Source: G963665185 sp049723905 (GTDB taxonomy: Bacteria > Desulfobacterota > Desulfovibrionia > Desulfovibrionales > Desulfovibrionaceae). From it: 64,000 nt of DNA. Each line of letters starts with the position of its first letter. Within the stretch, counting starts at the first letter, position 1. Made by a program: the position numbers and the translations under genes. The notes under the pieces were generated by a model, which saw only the letters and a list, made by a program, of their open reading frames with translations, made no database searches and had not been told where the DNA came from. The stretch is taken from assembly GCF_049723905.1 (NCBI RefSeq), contig NZ_JBJKFD010000001.1, positions 434,001 to 498,000 on the forward strand, written 5' to 3'. Below are positions 1 to 7,466 of this stretch, piece after piece.

Positions 1-800
1 TGCCACTGGAGGGGCAGGTAGTACTTGGTGTCCGGGCCGAACCACTTGTTGTAAGTCTTCTGGTAGTCGCCGGATACCCACATTTCCGCCAAGGACTTGT
101 TGACGAAGTCGCGGAAATCGGAGTCGTTTTCAACGAGTCCCAGACCGTAGGGCTCGGCGGAGATGTAATCACCGACGATTTCCCACTGCTCGGGATTGGG
201 ATCGGAATTGCGCAGGCCGAGAAGAATGGTGGAGTCGGTAGTGACAGCCTTAACCTTACCCTGCTTCAGAGCCAGAAAAGCCTGGGGATACCCTTCAAAG
301 GACAAAACCTTACATTGGGGCTGTGCGGTCTTGATGTTCTTTTCAGATGTGGATCCCTTGGCAGTACCGACTTTTTTGCCAGCCAGGTCAGCTACGCTCT
401 TGATGCCGCCGCCTTTTTTCACCAGCAGCTTCTGTCCGTCCATGAAGTAAGTGATGGAGAAATCGATGACGTCGTCACGGGAGTACTTGTGGGTCATGGT
501 TGCGGCAGCGATGTCAATGGAGCCCTGGGCAACCATGGGGATGCGCGTGGCGGATGTAACTGGCTTGAGTTCAAGACCGACACCCAGTTTGTCTGCGATG
601 TATTTGCAGACGTCTATGTCCATTCCAACAATTTGGTTGGTCTTTTCATCAACATAGCCAAACGGGACAACCGCATCTTTAACGCCGCAGATCAGCTTGC
701 CGCGCTGTTTGATGTCGTCCAGTTTTCCTGCATGGGCCATGCTTGCGACACATACGGCAAGGACCAGAGCCAGGGCTGTGAGAAATGTTGCTTTGCGCAT
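1..800 (-). CDS. Amino acid ABC transporter substrate-binding protein (partial)
   Basis: Periplasmic receptor of a polar amino acid (GltI/GlnH-type, family 3) ABC importer. Translation from the minus strand gives a signal peptide of about 24 residues ending AHA, then a mature start typical of the family (DDIKQRGKLICGVK). Family-typical stretches follow: GMDIDVCKYIADKLG, then TRIPMVAQGSIDIAAATMT. About 266 codons are visible and the family is about 270-280 long, so only the last few residues lie beyond the left edge. I chose the ATG at 800 because AAGGAG sits 6 bases upstream; an in-frame ATG at 806 would abut it. It follows glnQ by 53 bp in the same direction. The permease genes are probably further left. 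The exact ligand cannot be read from sequence. Confidence 0.9.
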   Translation of the reverse strand, partial: MRKATFLTALALVLAVCVASMAHAGKLDDIKQRGKLICGVKDAVVPFGYVDEKTNQIVGMDIDVCKYIADKLGVGLELKPVTSATRIPMVAQGSIDIAAATMTHKYSRDDVIDFSITYFMDGQKLLVKKGGGIKSVADLAGKKVGTAKGSTSEKNIKTAQPQCKVLSFEGYPQAFLALKQGKVKAVTTDSTILLGLRNSDPNPEQWEIVGDYISAEPYGLGLVENDSDFRDFVNKSLAEMWVSGDYQKTYNKWFGPDTKYYLPLQW

Positions 801-853
801 GCGCATCTCCTTTTCGTGAAAGTAATTTGAACCATCCTATTGGGGCGGGATTC

Positions 854-1582
854 CTAAAGAATTTCCCGCAGAAACGCCTTTGCTCTTTCATGCTGGGGAT
901 TGTGGAAAAATTCATCCGGTGCTGCGGTTTCAATGATTTCCCCATGGTCCATGAAAACGACTTTGTCCGCCACTTCGCGGGCAAATCCCATTTCGTGGGT
1001 GACACAAAGCATGGTCATGCCATCACGGGCAAGGTCCTTCATAACATTGAGGACTTCGTTGATCATTTCCGGGTCCAGCGCCGAAGTTGGTTCGTCAAAG
1101 AGCATGATTTTGGGCTTCATCGCCAGTGCACGGGCTATGGCAACACGTTGTTGCTGTCCTCCGGAAAGTTCCGCCGGATATTTCAAAGCCTGCTCATGGA
1201 TGCCGACGCGTTCAAGCAGCTCGTAGGCCTGTGCTTCGGCTTCTTCCTTATTGATATTGCGAACTTTTAAAGGAGCGAGTGTGATATTTTTCAAAACTGT
1301 TAAATGAGGGTAGAGATTGAATTGCTGGAACACAATTCCAACCTCTGCCCTGAGAGTGTTGATATTGACATCCTTGGCCATGATGTCTTTGCCGTCAATC
1401 TCAATAGTGCCTTTCTGATAGTCTTCCAGACGATTGATGCAACGAATGAAAGTACTTTTTCCTGAGCCGCTGGGGCCGCAGATGACAAGGACTTCCCCCT
1501 TTTCAACCGATTGATTGATGTTCTTGAGAACATGGAAGTCGTCATACCATTTATTCAGCGAGGCAATTTCGATAAGAGCCAT
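854..1582 (-). CDS. glnQ: Polar amino acid ABC transporter ATP-binding protein
   Basis: Cytoplasmic ATPase that powers uptake of a polar amino acid. The 242 residues match the usual GlnQ/GltL length. Walker A GPSGSGKST is at 36-44, the Q-loop near 88, the signature LSGGQQQR at 140-147, Walker B IMLFDE at 160-165, and the switch His in CVTHEMGFA near 199. AGGA lies about 8 bases before the ATG. It is the first gene of the minus-strand unit that continues into the binding protein. The permease is not in the window, so whether the substrate is glutamine, glutamate or another polar amino acid is unknown. Confidence 0.93.
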   Translation of the reverse strand: MALIEIASLNKWYDDFHVLKNINQSVEKGEVLVICGPSGSGKSTFIRCINRLEDYQKGTIEIDGKDIMAKDVNINTLRAEVGIVFQQFNLYPHLTVLKNITLAPLKVRNINKEEAEAQAYELLERVGIHEQALKYPAELSGGQQQRVAIARALAMKPKIMLFDEPTSALDPEMINEVLNVMKDLARDGMTMLCVTHEMGFAREVADKVVFMDHGEIIETAAPDEFFHNPQHERAKAFLREIL

Positions 1583-1928
1583 TCAGTACATCCTGTTGAA
1601 ATGGTCGGTTCTACGGTGCGACAAACAAATGCATTTATGAGGCCAAAGCGCCGCAAGTATGTTTAGAGTGTCGAATTTGTTGGATTTTGAATGCTGATCC
1701 TACAGAAACCATCTTATGATCAGCCTGAACAAGTTAGCATAATTCCCGAAATTGTCAAGAAGAGAAGACGAAAGCTGTTCGTAGTACTCCCTTTGTGTAA
1801 AAAAATGCTTTGCATTGCCTGTCTATAGACGTTGCGGTGCACGCTTGTTACGCTTATTATCTGCATTTTGGTGGGGTTAACGTTGATCGCTTTTTTGCGG
1901 TTGGCGGTTCTTTCATCGCAACCCAAGT
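1583..1928. other. Intergenic region between divergent glnQ and korDABC
   Basis: This 346-bp AT-rich stretch separates divergent units and must hold promoters for both. On the plus strand a good candidate lies at 1832-1860 (separate entry). On the minus strand a TTGACA (1753-1758) is followed after 16 bp by only a poor -10 (TAACTT), so a glnQ promoter there is a weak guess. A small palindrome AATGC-TTT-GCATT is at 1804-1816, just upstream of the plus-strand candidate, and could be an operator. I see no coding signal. Confidence 0.5.
1832..1860 (+). promoter_or_regulatory. Candidate sigma-70 promoter for korDABC
   Basis: TTGCGG at 1832-1837, a spacer of exactly 17 bp, then TATTAT at 1855-1860 (5 of 6 to consensus). 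It lies about 70 bp before the first kor gene. The -35 is weak, so the call rests on the spacing and the -10. Confidence 0.4.
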
Positions 1929-2201
1929 GTGGCGGAAATGGCGAAAAAGGAAAAAGGCAAGACATCGATCATTGTTTTTCAGGACTGGTGCAAAGGCTGT
2001 GGCATTTGTGTTGAGTTCTGTCCTGGCAAGGTCCTTGAATTGGACCGGACAAGCGGTAAGGCTCTGGTTGTCCATCCTGAAGAGTGTATTAATTGCGGGT
2101 TTTGTGAGTTGCATTGTCCGGACTTCGCGATCATGTTGGCCCCAAAGGAACGGGAGAACCCCATGGCAGCTGAACTGAATTGTAACGGGGGGGACCAGTA
2201 G
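1929..2201 (+). CDS. korD: 2-oxoacid:ferredoxin oxidoreductase delta subunit (2x[4Fe-4S] ferredoxin)
   Basis: Small ferredoxin subunit that carries electrons from the TPP site of the 2-oxoacid oxidoreductase. Two complete CxxCxxCxxxCP clusters are visible, with Cys 21, 24, 27, 31 and 53, 56, 59, 63. The length of about 90 residues is normal. The start is uncertain: GTG at 1929 or ATG at 1938, neither with a strong Shine-Dalgarno. It abuts korA directly (its TAG is followed at once by the korA ATG). Together the four genes form the usual delta-alpha-beta-gamma order. The substrate (2-oxoglutarate versus branched-chain 2-oxoacids) is not decided by the sequence alone. Confidence 0.9.
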   Translation: MAEMAKKEKGKTSIIVFQDWCKGCGICVEFCPGKVLELDRTSGKALVVHPEECINCGFCELHCPDFAIMLAPKERENPMAAELNCNGGDQ

Positions 2202-3356
2202 ATGGCCCTTTACAAGAAACAAAAACAGCAGAATATGCAATTTTTATCCGGCAACGAAGCAGTGGCAATTGGCGCGCTTCTGGCCGGATGTTCTTTTTAT
2301 GGCGGTTATCCGATTACGCCTTCCACGGAAATAATGGAGGAAATGGCCAAGCGTCTGCCAGAGACTGAAGACGGTGTTTTCCTTCAGATGGAGGATGAAA
2401 TAGCCTCCATGGGAGCCATCATCGGTGCTTCTCTGGCCGGCAAAAAGGCCATGACTGCGACCAGCGGGCCAGGTTTTTCTCTGATGCAGGAGAACCTGGG
2501 CTATGCCTGCATGTCCGAAACTCCTTTGGTTATTGTCAATGTCATGCGTGGCGGACCTAGCACAGGCATGCCCACCTGTCCGGCCCAGGGCGATGTTCAG
2601 CAGGCCCGTTGGGGGACCCACGGCGACCATCCCATTATTGTTCTCTCGGCAAGCGACGTTCAGGAGTGTCTGGAAATGACCGTCATCGCTTTCAATTTTG
2701 CCGAAAAATACAGGACGCCGGTTATTCTCCTTTTAGATGAAATTACCGCCCATACACGTGAGAAAATCGAGGTTCCCGAAGCCGGAGATTTGGAGATTCT
2801 CAGCCGATCCGTACCAACAATGCCTCCCGAGTGGTACATCCCGTACGAGGATACAATGCGTGGTGTGGCTCCCATGGCATCGATAGGTTCTGGTTATCGC
2901 CAGCATGTTACCGGCCTGACCCACGATCCACATGGTTTCCCGACCCAGCGACCAGATGAGGTCGAAAAACTTATGCTCAGATTGTTTCGTAAAATCGACC
3001 AGTTCTTTCCCGACATTATGCTGGTCGAAGAATTTGAAACCGAGGATGTCGAACTTGGGATAGTGGCTTACGGCAGCGTGGCTCGGGCGGCGGAACTGGC
3101 TGTGAGCCTGGCTAGGGAGGCTGGATACAAGGCTGGACTGATCAAATTGCAGACGCTTTTTCCCTTTCCACGGCCCCAGGTGGAAAAGCTGGCCCGGAAA
3201 TGCAAGACCATCATCGTTCCTGAAATGAACATGGGGCAGATGTCGCGAGAAGTGAAACGAGTTGCAGCCAGCCTGACCTCGGTTCGGACCTTGAACCGCA
3301 TAGACGGACAGATCATTACCCCTTCACAAATCTTCAAAGCACTGACGCAAGGATAG
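2202..3356 (+). CDS. korA: 2-oxoacid:ferredoxin oxidoreductase alpha subunit
   Basis: Alpha subunit of a CoA-dependent 2-oxoacid:ferredoxin oxidoreductase, most like KorA (2-oxoglutarate). The 384 residues include the N-terminal pyrimidine-binding domain with YGGYPITPST at 33-42 and a following ATSGPGFSLM loop. The C-terminal transketolase-like domain has GIVAYGSVARAA and IIVPEMNMGQMSREV. A G-rich run precedes the ATG. It is separated from korB by 4 bp. In a sulfate reducer the complex can run oxidatively on amino-acid-derived 2-oxoacids or reductively for biosynthesis of 2-oxoglutarate. Confidence 0.9.
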   Translation: MALYKKQKQQNMQFLSGNEAVAIGALLAGCSFYGGYPITPSTEIMEEMAKRLPETEDGVFLQMEDEIASMGAIIGASLAGKKAMTATSGPGFSLMQENLGYACMSETPLVIVNVMRGGPSTGMPTCPAQGDVQQARWGTHGDHPIIVLSASDVQECLEMTVIAFNFAEKYRTPVILLLDEITAHTREKIEVPEAGDLEILSRSVPTMPPEWYIPYEDTMRGVAPMASIGSGYRQHVTGLTHDPHGFPTQRPDEVEKLMLRLFRKIDQFFPDIMLVEEFETEDVELGIVAYGSVARAAELAVSLAREAGYKAGLIKLQTLFPFPRPQVEKLARKCKTIIVPEMNMGQMSREVKRVAASLTSVRTLNRIDGQIITPSQIFKALTQG

Positions 3357-3360
3357 AGCC

Positions 3361-4206
3361 ATGTCTGATGTAACCCAGCTCATCCATCATTATCTTCGCC
3401 ATAACAAGAAGTTTCCCCATGTCTTTTGCCCTGGATGTGGGCATGGTATCGTCCTTGGTTCTCTGGTTCGGAGCATTCATGAGCTCGGACTCAGCAAAGA
3501 CGATGTGGTGCTTGTGGCGGGCATCGGCTGCTCCGGGCGTATACCGGCGTATGTGGATTTCAATACCGTCCACACAACCCATGGCCGAGCCCTGACTTTT
3601 GCCACGGGAATTAAAATGGCAAATCCAAAACTGCACGTTATTGCCATCATGGGCGACGGAGACGCTTTTTCTATCGGTGGTAATCATCTTATACATGCCG
3701 CAAGGCGTAATATTGGAATTACGGCTTTGGTGTTGAATAACAACATCTATGGCATGACAGGCGGACAATGTTCGGCGACAACTCCGTATGGCGCGTATTC
3801 GCAGACATCGCCTTACGGGCAGATGGAAAAATCCTTCGATATTGTGGAGATGGCCAAGGCCGCAGGTGCAAACGGTGTTTCCCGAGGAACTGTCTACCAC
3901 GTAAAGATGCTCGACAAGTTGATTCGCAGCGCCATTGAACGCCCGGGCTTCAATCTGGTTGAAGCCATGACCCCTTGTCACACACAATTCGGCAGGAAAA
4001 ACAAGTTTCGTTCTGCCGTGGATATGTTCAAATGGTATAAGTCCAACGCCGTGAAGTTGGACGCCTATGAAAAGCTGGATGAAGAGCAGCGTAAAGACAA
4101 GCTTCCCATAGGTGTTTTTGTGGAAAACAATAACCCCGGACTGGAAACCCTGTACGCCGAAATGCGCGCCAGTATACGAAAGGACAAGGAGGAGGCCCCG
4201 GCATGA
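3361..4206 (+). CDS. korB: 2-oxoacid:ferredoxin oxidoreductase beta subunit (TPP-binding)
   Basis: Catalytic TPP subunit. CPGCGHG is at 23-29 and the TPP/Mg motif runs GDGDAFSIGGNH (98-109) to NNNIYGMTGGQ (126-136). The 281 residues match KorB. Its last four bases (ATGA) overlap the korC start, indicating translational coupling. GTVYHVKMLDKLI and CHTQFGRKN in the C-terminal half are usual for the KorB/VorA branch. Confidence 0.92.
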   Translation: MSDVTQLIHHYLRHNKKFPHVFCPGCGHGIVLGSLVRSIHELGLSKDDVVLVAGIGCSGRIPAYVDFNTVHTTHGRALTFATGIKMANPKLHVIAIMGDGDAFSIGGNHLIHAARRNIGITALVLNNNIYGMTGGQCSATTPYGAYSQTSPYGQMEKSFDIVEMAKAAGANGVSRGTVYHVKMLDKLIRSAIERPGFNLVEAMTPCHTQFGRKNKFRSAVDMFKWYKSNAVKLDAYEKLDEEQRKDKLPIGVFVENNNPGLETLYAEMRASIRKDKEEAPA

Positions 4207-4811
4207 GTCCTCAATGCGACATTTATCGGTTTGAAATACGGCTCTCGGGAACCGGCGGACAGGGGATTGTTACTCTGGGAAAAATTCTTGGGCACGCCTT
4301 GGCGTTGGAAGAAGGGTATAATGTTGCCCAAACGCAAAGTTATGGTCCTGAAGCGCGTGGTGGAGCAAGCCGCGCCGACCTTGTCATCAGTTCGCAAAAG
4401 ATCAGTTACCCCAAATCGGAAAGTATAGACTTGCTAGTGGCTTTGTCCCAAGAGGCTTGTTATAAATTCTACCGTTTTCTCAAACCCAAAGGGATTCTTT
4501 TGGTGGATACGGGGTTGGTTACCCAGCCTCCCACCAATGTCTATGTTGGGCTGCCATTCACCCAGATGGCAATGGACGAGATAAAGGTTCCACAGGCAAT
4601 GAACGTTATCGTGCTCGGTGCGGTTTCGTATATGCTGCCGTTTGTTACCCAGGTTGCCGTTACAAATGCGCTTAAAGCCAACTTGCCGCAAAAGATTATT
4701 GATTTGAATCTCAAGGCGTTCAAGTTGGGATACGATGAGGCAAAAAAGAACTTTGGCGACAGACCTGAGGTTTGGTGCCAAAGTCCAGTGGTTGAGTCCA
4801 GCCTTGAATAA
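4203..4811 (+). CDS. korC: 2-oxoacid:ferredoxin oxidoreductase gamma subunit
   Basis: Gamma subunit completing the complex. It opens with SGTGGQGIVTLGKIL from residue 15, the hallmark of the gamma domain, and carries GPEARGGASRADLVIS typical of KorC. The 202 residues are slightly longer than the usual 180-190. It is coupled to korB by an ATGA overlap and followed 27 bp later by a strong terminator, so korDABC is one closed unit. Confidence 0.9.
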   Translation: MSPQCDIYRFEIRLSGTGGQGIVTLGKILGHALALEEGYNVAQTQSYGPEARGGASRADLVISSQKISYPKSESIDLLVALSQEACYKFYRFLKPKGILLVDTGLVTQPPTNVYVGLPFTQMAMDEIKVPQAMNVIVLGAVSYMLPFVTQVAVTNALKANLPQKIIDLNLKAFKLGYDEAKKNFGDRPEVWCQSPVVESSLE

Positions 4812-4837
4812 ATGGAAGTTAAACTGATTTTGATTTT

Positions 4838-4879
4838 ACAAACGGCGACCAAAAATGGCCGCCGTTTGTCTTTTTTTAT
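4838..4879 (+). terminator. Rho-independent terminator of korDABC
   Basis: A perfect 10-bp stem, ACAAACGGCG (4838-4847) with CGCCGTTTGT (4860-4869), 12-base loop, followed by a run of seven T. Confidence 0.9.
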
Positions 4880-5014
4880 CTTGTGGCTTATTTAGTCAAC
4901 GAGAGGTGCTACGTTTGGGGTTGGATAGCCTATATTTGAGTGTCGTCATCAACTGGCTGAAAAGAAGTACTGTGAATCGTTCATGTTGCCCCCCTCAGAC
5001 AATGGAGAAGGCAA

Positions 5015-6031
5015 ATGCCACGCTTGTTTGTTTTGGCTTTGACTCTTTTATTGAGTTTTGTCGTGCCGTGCTGGGGGGCTTTGTCCACCGCGAATACCGT
5101 TGTCGGCATTGCAGTGGGGGTTACCGGCCCAGGAGATCATGCGTATAATGATATGTTGGTCATGGGGGGGCGACTGATCGGCAAAAAGTACGGTGTTACG
5201 TACCACATAGCCGTTCCTCAAACCGAGGGTGAGGATAAAGCGCTTATCAAGCTGATCGATAACGGGGCAACGTTGATTTTTGCAGGGGCCACGTACTATC
5301 GGGATGCTGTGTCTCGGCTGGCTTCCAAATATCCCGAGATCCATTTTGTCCTTTTCGACGGCACTCCTCCAAAATATCCGGCGAATGTCAGTTCCGTAAC
5401 CTTTCGGGTCAATGAAGCATCTTTTTTGGCAGGGGTGCTGGCTGGCCGAATGTCAGAAAAACCAACCGTTTGTGTTGTAGGGGGCCAGCAAAGCCCGGTG
5501 ATTAATGATTTTGTTTTTGGCTTTGAAGGGGGCGTAAAATATGTTTCTCCTGATACGAAAGTTCTGATTCGCTACCTTCCGGCGATCAGTACAACTTTTA
5601 ATCCCTGGAATTCACCGGAAACAGCCGCAAAAGTGGCGCGTGAACTCATTCGCGATCATTCCTGCGGCGTTGTTTTTGGGGTGGCCGGTTCTTCCAATCG
5701 GGGAATTTTTTCAGTGGCGGAGCAAGAGGGTGTATATGTGATCGGGGTCGACAGCGATCAGGACTTTCTTTCTCCCGGTTCCGTCCTCACCAGTGTGATG
5801 AAGCGATGCGATACTGCAATGGTCCGGCTGACCGAGCAGTACCTGCAAGGGAGTCTGGAAAACAGAAACTACAGCTTCGGCTTGGGCGAATATGGAGTGG
5901 GCTTGTCTCCAATGACTTACACGTTACCCTTGGTGGACAAGAAAACTCTTATTATCCTGGACAAATTACGCTTCGCCATTGCGAGAGGGAAGGTCAAGGT
6001 CCCGACAGCTCGCTGTACACGGCCTCGTTAA
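5015..6031 (+). CDS. BMP family (PnrA/Med-like) periplasmic substrate-binding protein
   Basis: A 338-residue basic-membrane-protein family receptor; relatives bind purine nucleosides or related ligands for ABC importers. It has an N-terminal signal peptide of about 22 residues, then GIAVGVTGPGDHAYNDM, the variable-loop region around GATLIFAGATYY, the domain-crossing SSVTFRVNEASFLAGVLAG, and VYVIGVDSDQ, all typical of the fold. GGAGAAGG precedes the ATG. The Cys in the signal region (VVPC) is a poor lipobox, so it is probably not a lipoprotein. No BMP-type ATPase or permease is adjacent, so it may be a stand-alone sensor or share a distant transporter. Upstream is the kor terminator; downstream the strand switches. 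Confidence 0.85.
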   Translation: MPRLFVLALTLLLSFVVPCWGALSTANTVVGIAVGVTGPGDHAYNDMLVMGGRLIGKKYGVTYHIAVPQTEGEDKALIKLIDNGATLIFAGATYYRDAVSRLASKYPEIHFVLFDGTPPKYPANVSSVTFRVNEASFLAGVLAGRMSEKPTVCVVGGQQSPVINDFVFGFEGGVKYVSPDTKVLIRYLPAISTTFNPWNSPETAAKVARELIRDHSCGVVFGVAGSSNRGIFSVAEQEGVYVIGVDSDQDFLSPGSVLTSVMKRCDTAMVRLTEQYLQGSLENRNYSFGLGEYGVGLSPMTYTLPLVDKKTLIILDKLRFAIARGKVKVPTARCTRPR

Positions 6032-6088
6032 ACTCTTTAGGGGGAAAGCGGGGCGTTCCTGCGGGGCTATTGGGCCCCATGAGAAATT

Positions 6089-6442
6089 TTACATCGTTCC
6101 GAAAGTCTTTCCGTTCCAGCCGAAATATGCGCGTTTCAGGTCGGTGAAGTTTATGTATACCCTGTCTTGTTCTATCCTTGCTTCTTTCCAGAGAAATTCA
6201 CACAACGCTTTGGACATTTCATTGCAACGTTCCAGCGGCAAACCAATGCTTTTGAGTTCGCAATAGGCAGCTGGGCAGTTCGAGCCCCCAAACAACAAGT
6301 TCTTTCCGGTTTCCATTTGGACCATGATCCATTTTTCCGGTTTCCCTAATATGTCTTCGAGGAAATGACTCAATTTCTCAGCGAGTTCAGTTGTACCCTG
6401 CGGGTTCATTGCTACGTTTGTCGTCAGACAGCAATAAGGCAT
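6089..6442 (-). CDS. MIF-like tautomerase (macrophage migration inhibitory factor family)
   Basis: A 117-residue member of the MIF/D-dopachrome tautomerase family, small trimeric enzymes that use an N-terminal proline as catalytic base. After Met removal Pro would be residue 1 (MPYCCLTTNV). The GKPEKWIMV segment supplies the conserved Lys near 32; GGSNC, ELKSIG, DRVYINFTDLKR and GWNGKTFG match the family blocks through to the C-terminus. AAGGGA lies upstream of the ATG. It starts 12 bp after the PhzF stop, so the two isomerase-type genes probably share a transcript. The physiological substrate is unknown; a cytokine role is irrelevant in this context. Confidence 0.88.
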   Translation of the reverse strand: MPYCCLTTNVAMNPQGTTELAEKLSHFLEDILGKPEKWIMVQMETGKNLLFGGSNCPAAYCELKSIGLPLERCNEMSKALCEFLWKEARIEQDRVYINFTDLKRAYFGWNGKTFGTM

Positions 6443-6454
6443 TGTATTGTCCCT

Positions 6455-7261
6455 TTAGAAGGAAGAAGTGTTGATGAAGATTTCTCCCTTCATGTATACC
6501 GTTGCGTATCCGGAAATGGCAAGTCTGTCGCCTTGTACTGAACAATAAAGAAGGCCGCCCCTGGCAGAGAGCTGGCGGGCTTTCAACTCTGTTTTCCCCA
6601 GGCGCTCAGCCCAATAGGGGACCAATGAACAATGGGCAGACCCCGTGACCGGATCTTCCGGGACGCCGCAGCGTGGACAAAATACGCGGGAGACAAAGTC
6701 TGCCTCCTTTCCTGGAGCAGTGGCTATAACACAGACGTAGCCTGCGTTTTCCAGTTTTTTCATGTCGGGCGACAACTCCATGATATCGTCTGGGGATGAA
6801 TAAATCAGAATCAGGTCGCGTCCCGCGTCCCGTACACTGACAGGGCGCTGGGGGCCCATTGCCTGGACTATGGCATCCGGCCGTTGCGTTTCCCGGCTGG
6901 ACCAGATGGGAAAGTCCATTTCCAGCAGACCGTCCGCTTTGCGTGTGACGGTCAGGGTGCCGCTTTGTACTGTCTTAAAATAGATTTGGTCGCGTTCCGG
7001 CTGCAGGAACGTAAAGATTGCCTGAGCGGCCCCCATGGTTGCATGTCCACACAGGTCTATTTCATTTTCCGGGGTAAACCATCGTAAAAGATAGTCAGCT
7101 CCATCTGCAACTATGAACGCGGTTTCCGAAAGGTTATTTTCCATCGCAATGGCTTGGAGAATATGGTCTGGGGCGAACTCCGGCATAGGTACCACTGCGG
7201 CGGGGTTGCCTTTAAACTGTGTGTCGGTAAATGCGTCGATCTGATAGATAGGATATTTCAT
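6455..7261 (-). CDS. PhzF family isomerase
   Basis: A 268-residue PhzF-type protein (fold of two diaminopimelate-epimerase-like halves). The N-terminal QIDAFTDTQFKGNPAAVV block, the catalytic-Glu motif NNLSETAF (Glu46), GHATMGAA, and PEDPVTGSAHC near the C-terminus are all present. I chose the ATG at 7261, which begins MKYPIYQIDAF as in relatives; a TTG further upstream would add a non-conserved 21-residue leader. No clear Shine-Dalgarno precedes the ATG. There are no phenazine genes nearby, so this is a generic PhzF isomerase, not evidence for phenazines. It is followed closely by the MIF-like gene. Confidence 0.88.
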   Translation of the reverse strand: MKYPIYQIDAFTDTQFKGNPAAVVPMPEFAPDHILQAIAMENNLSETAFIVADGADYLLRWFTPENEIDLCGHATMGAAQAIFTFLQPERDQIYFKTVQSGTLTVTRKADGLLEMDFPIWSSRETQRPDAIVQAMGPQRPVSVRDAGRDLILIYSSPDDIMELSPDMKKLENAGYVCVIATAPGKEADFVSRVFCPRCGVPEDPVTGSAHCSLVPYWAERLGKTELKARQLSARGGLLYCSVQGDRLAISGYATVYMKGEIFINTSSF

Positions 7262-7466
7262 AGAAGAGTGGGGGGAAATTTTTTTGTAGTTAATCACAAT
7301 GTTCCAACGGGCCGGGTACTCCAAAAGAAGGGGGAAACAAGGCGCAATATAACTTCAATCCAGCGCGGAGTTTCCCGACTGGAGATTATAATTTGTGCAG
7401 CAACAAGCCCGTATGCCTTTGTTCAGCCCCAGCAGCCTTACTTGCAAAGCTCCTGGGGCCTGAAAA

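Noticed and set aside
6040..6085. Terminator between the BMP gene and the MIF-like gene
   Set aside because: Only a GGGGC/GCCCC stem without a T-run on either strand; too weak to call.
6455..7261. Phenazine biosynthesis locus
   Set aside because: Only a PhzF-family gene is present; none of the other phz genes are nearby, and PhzF homologues are widespread without phenazines.
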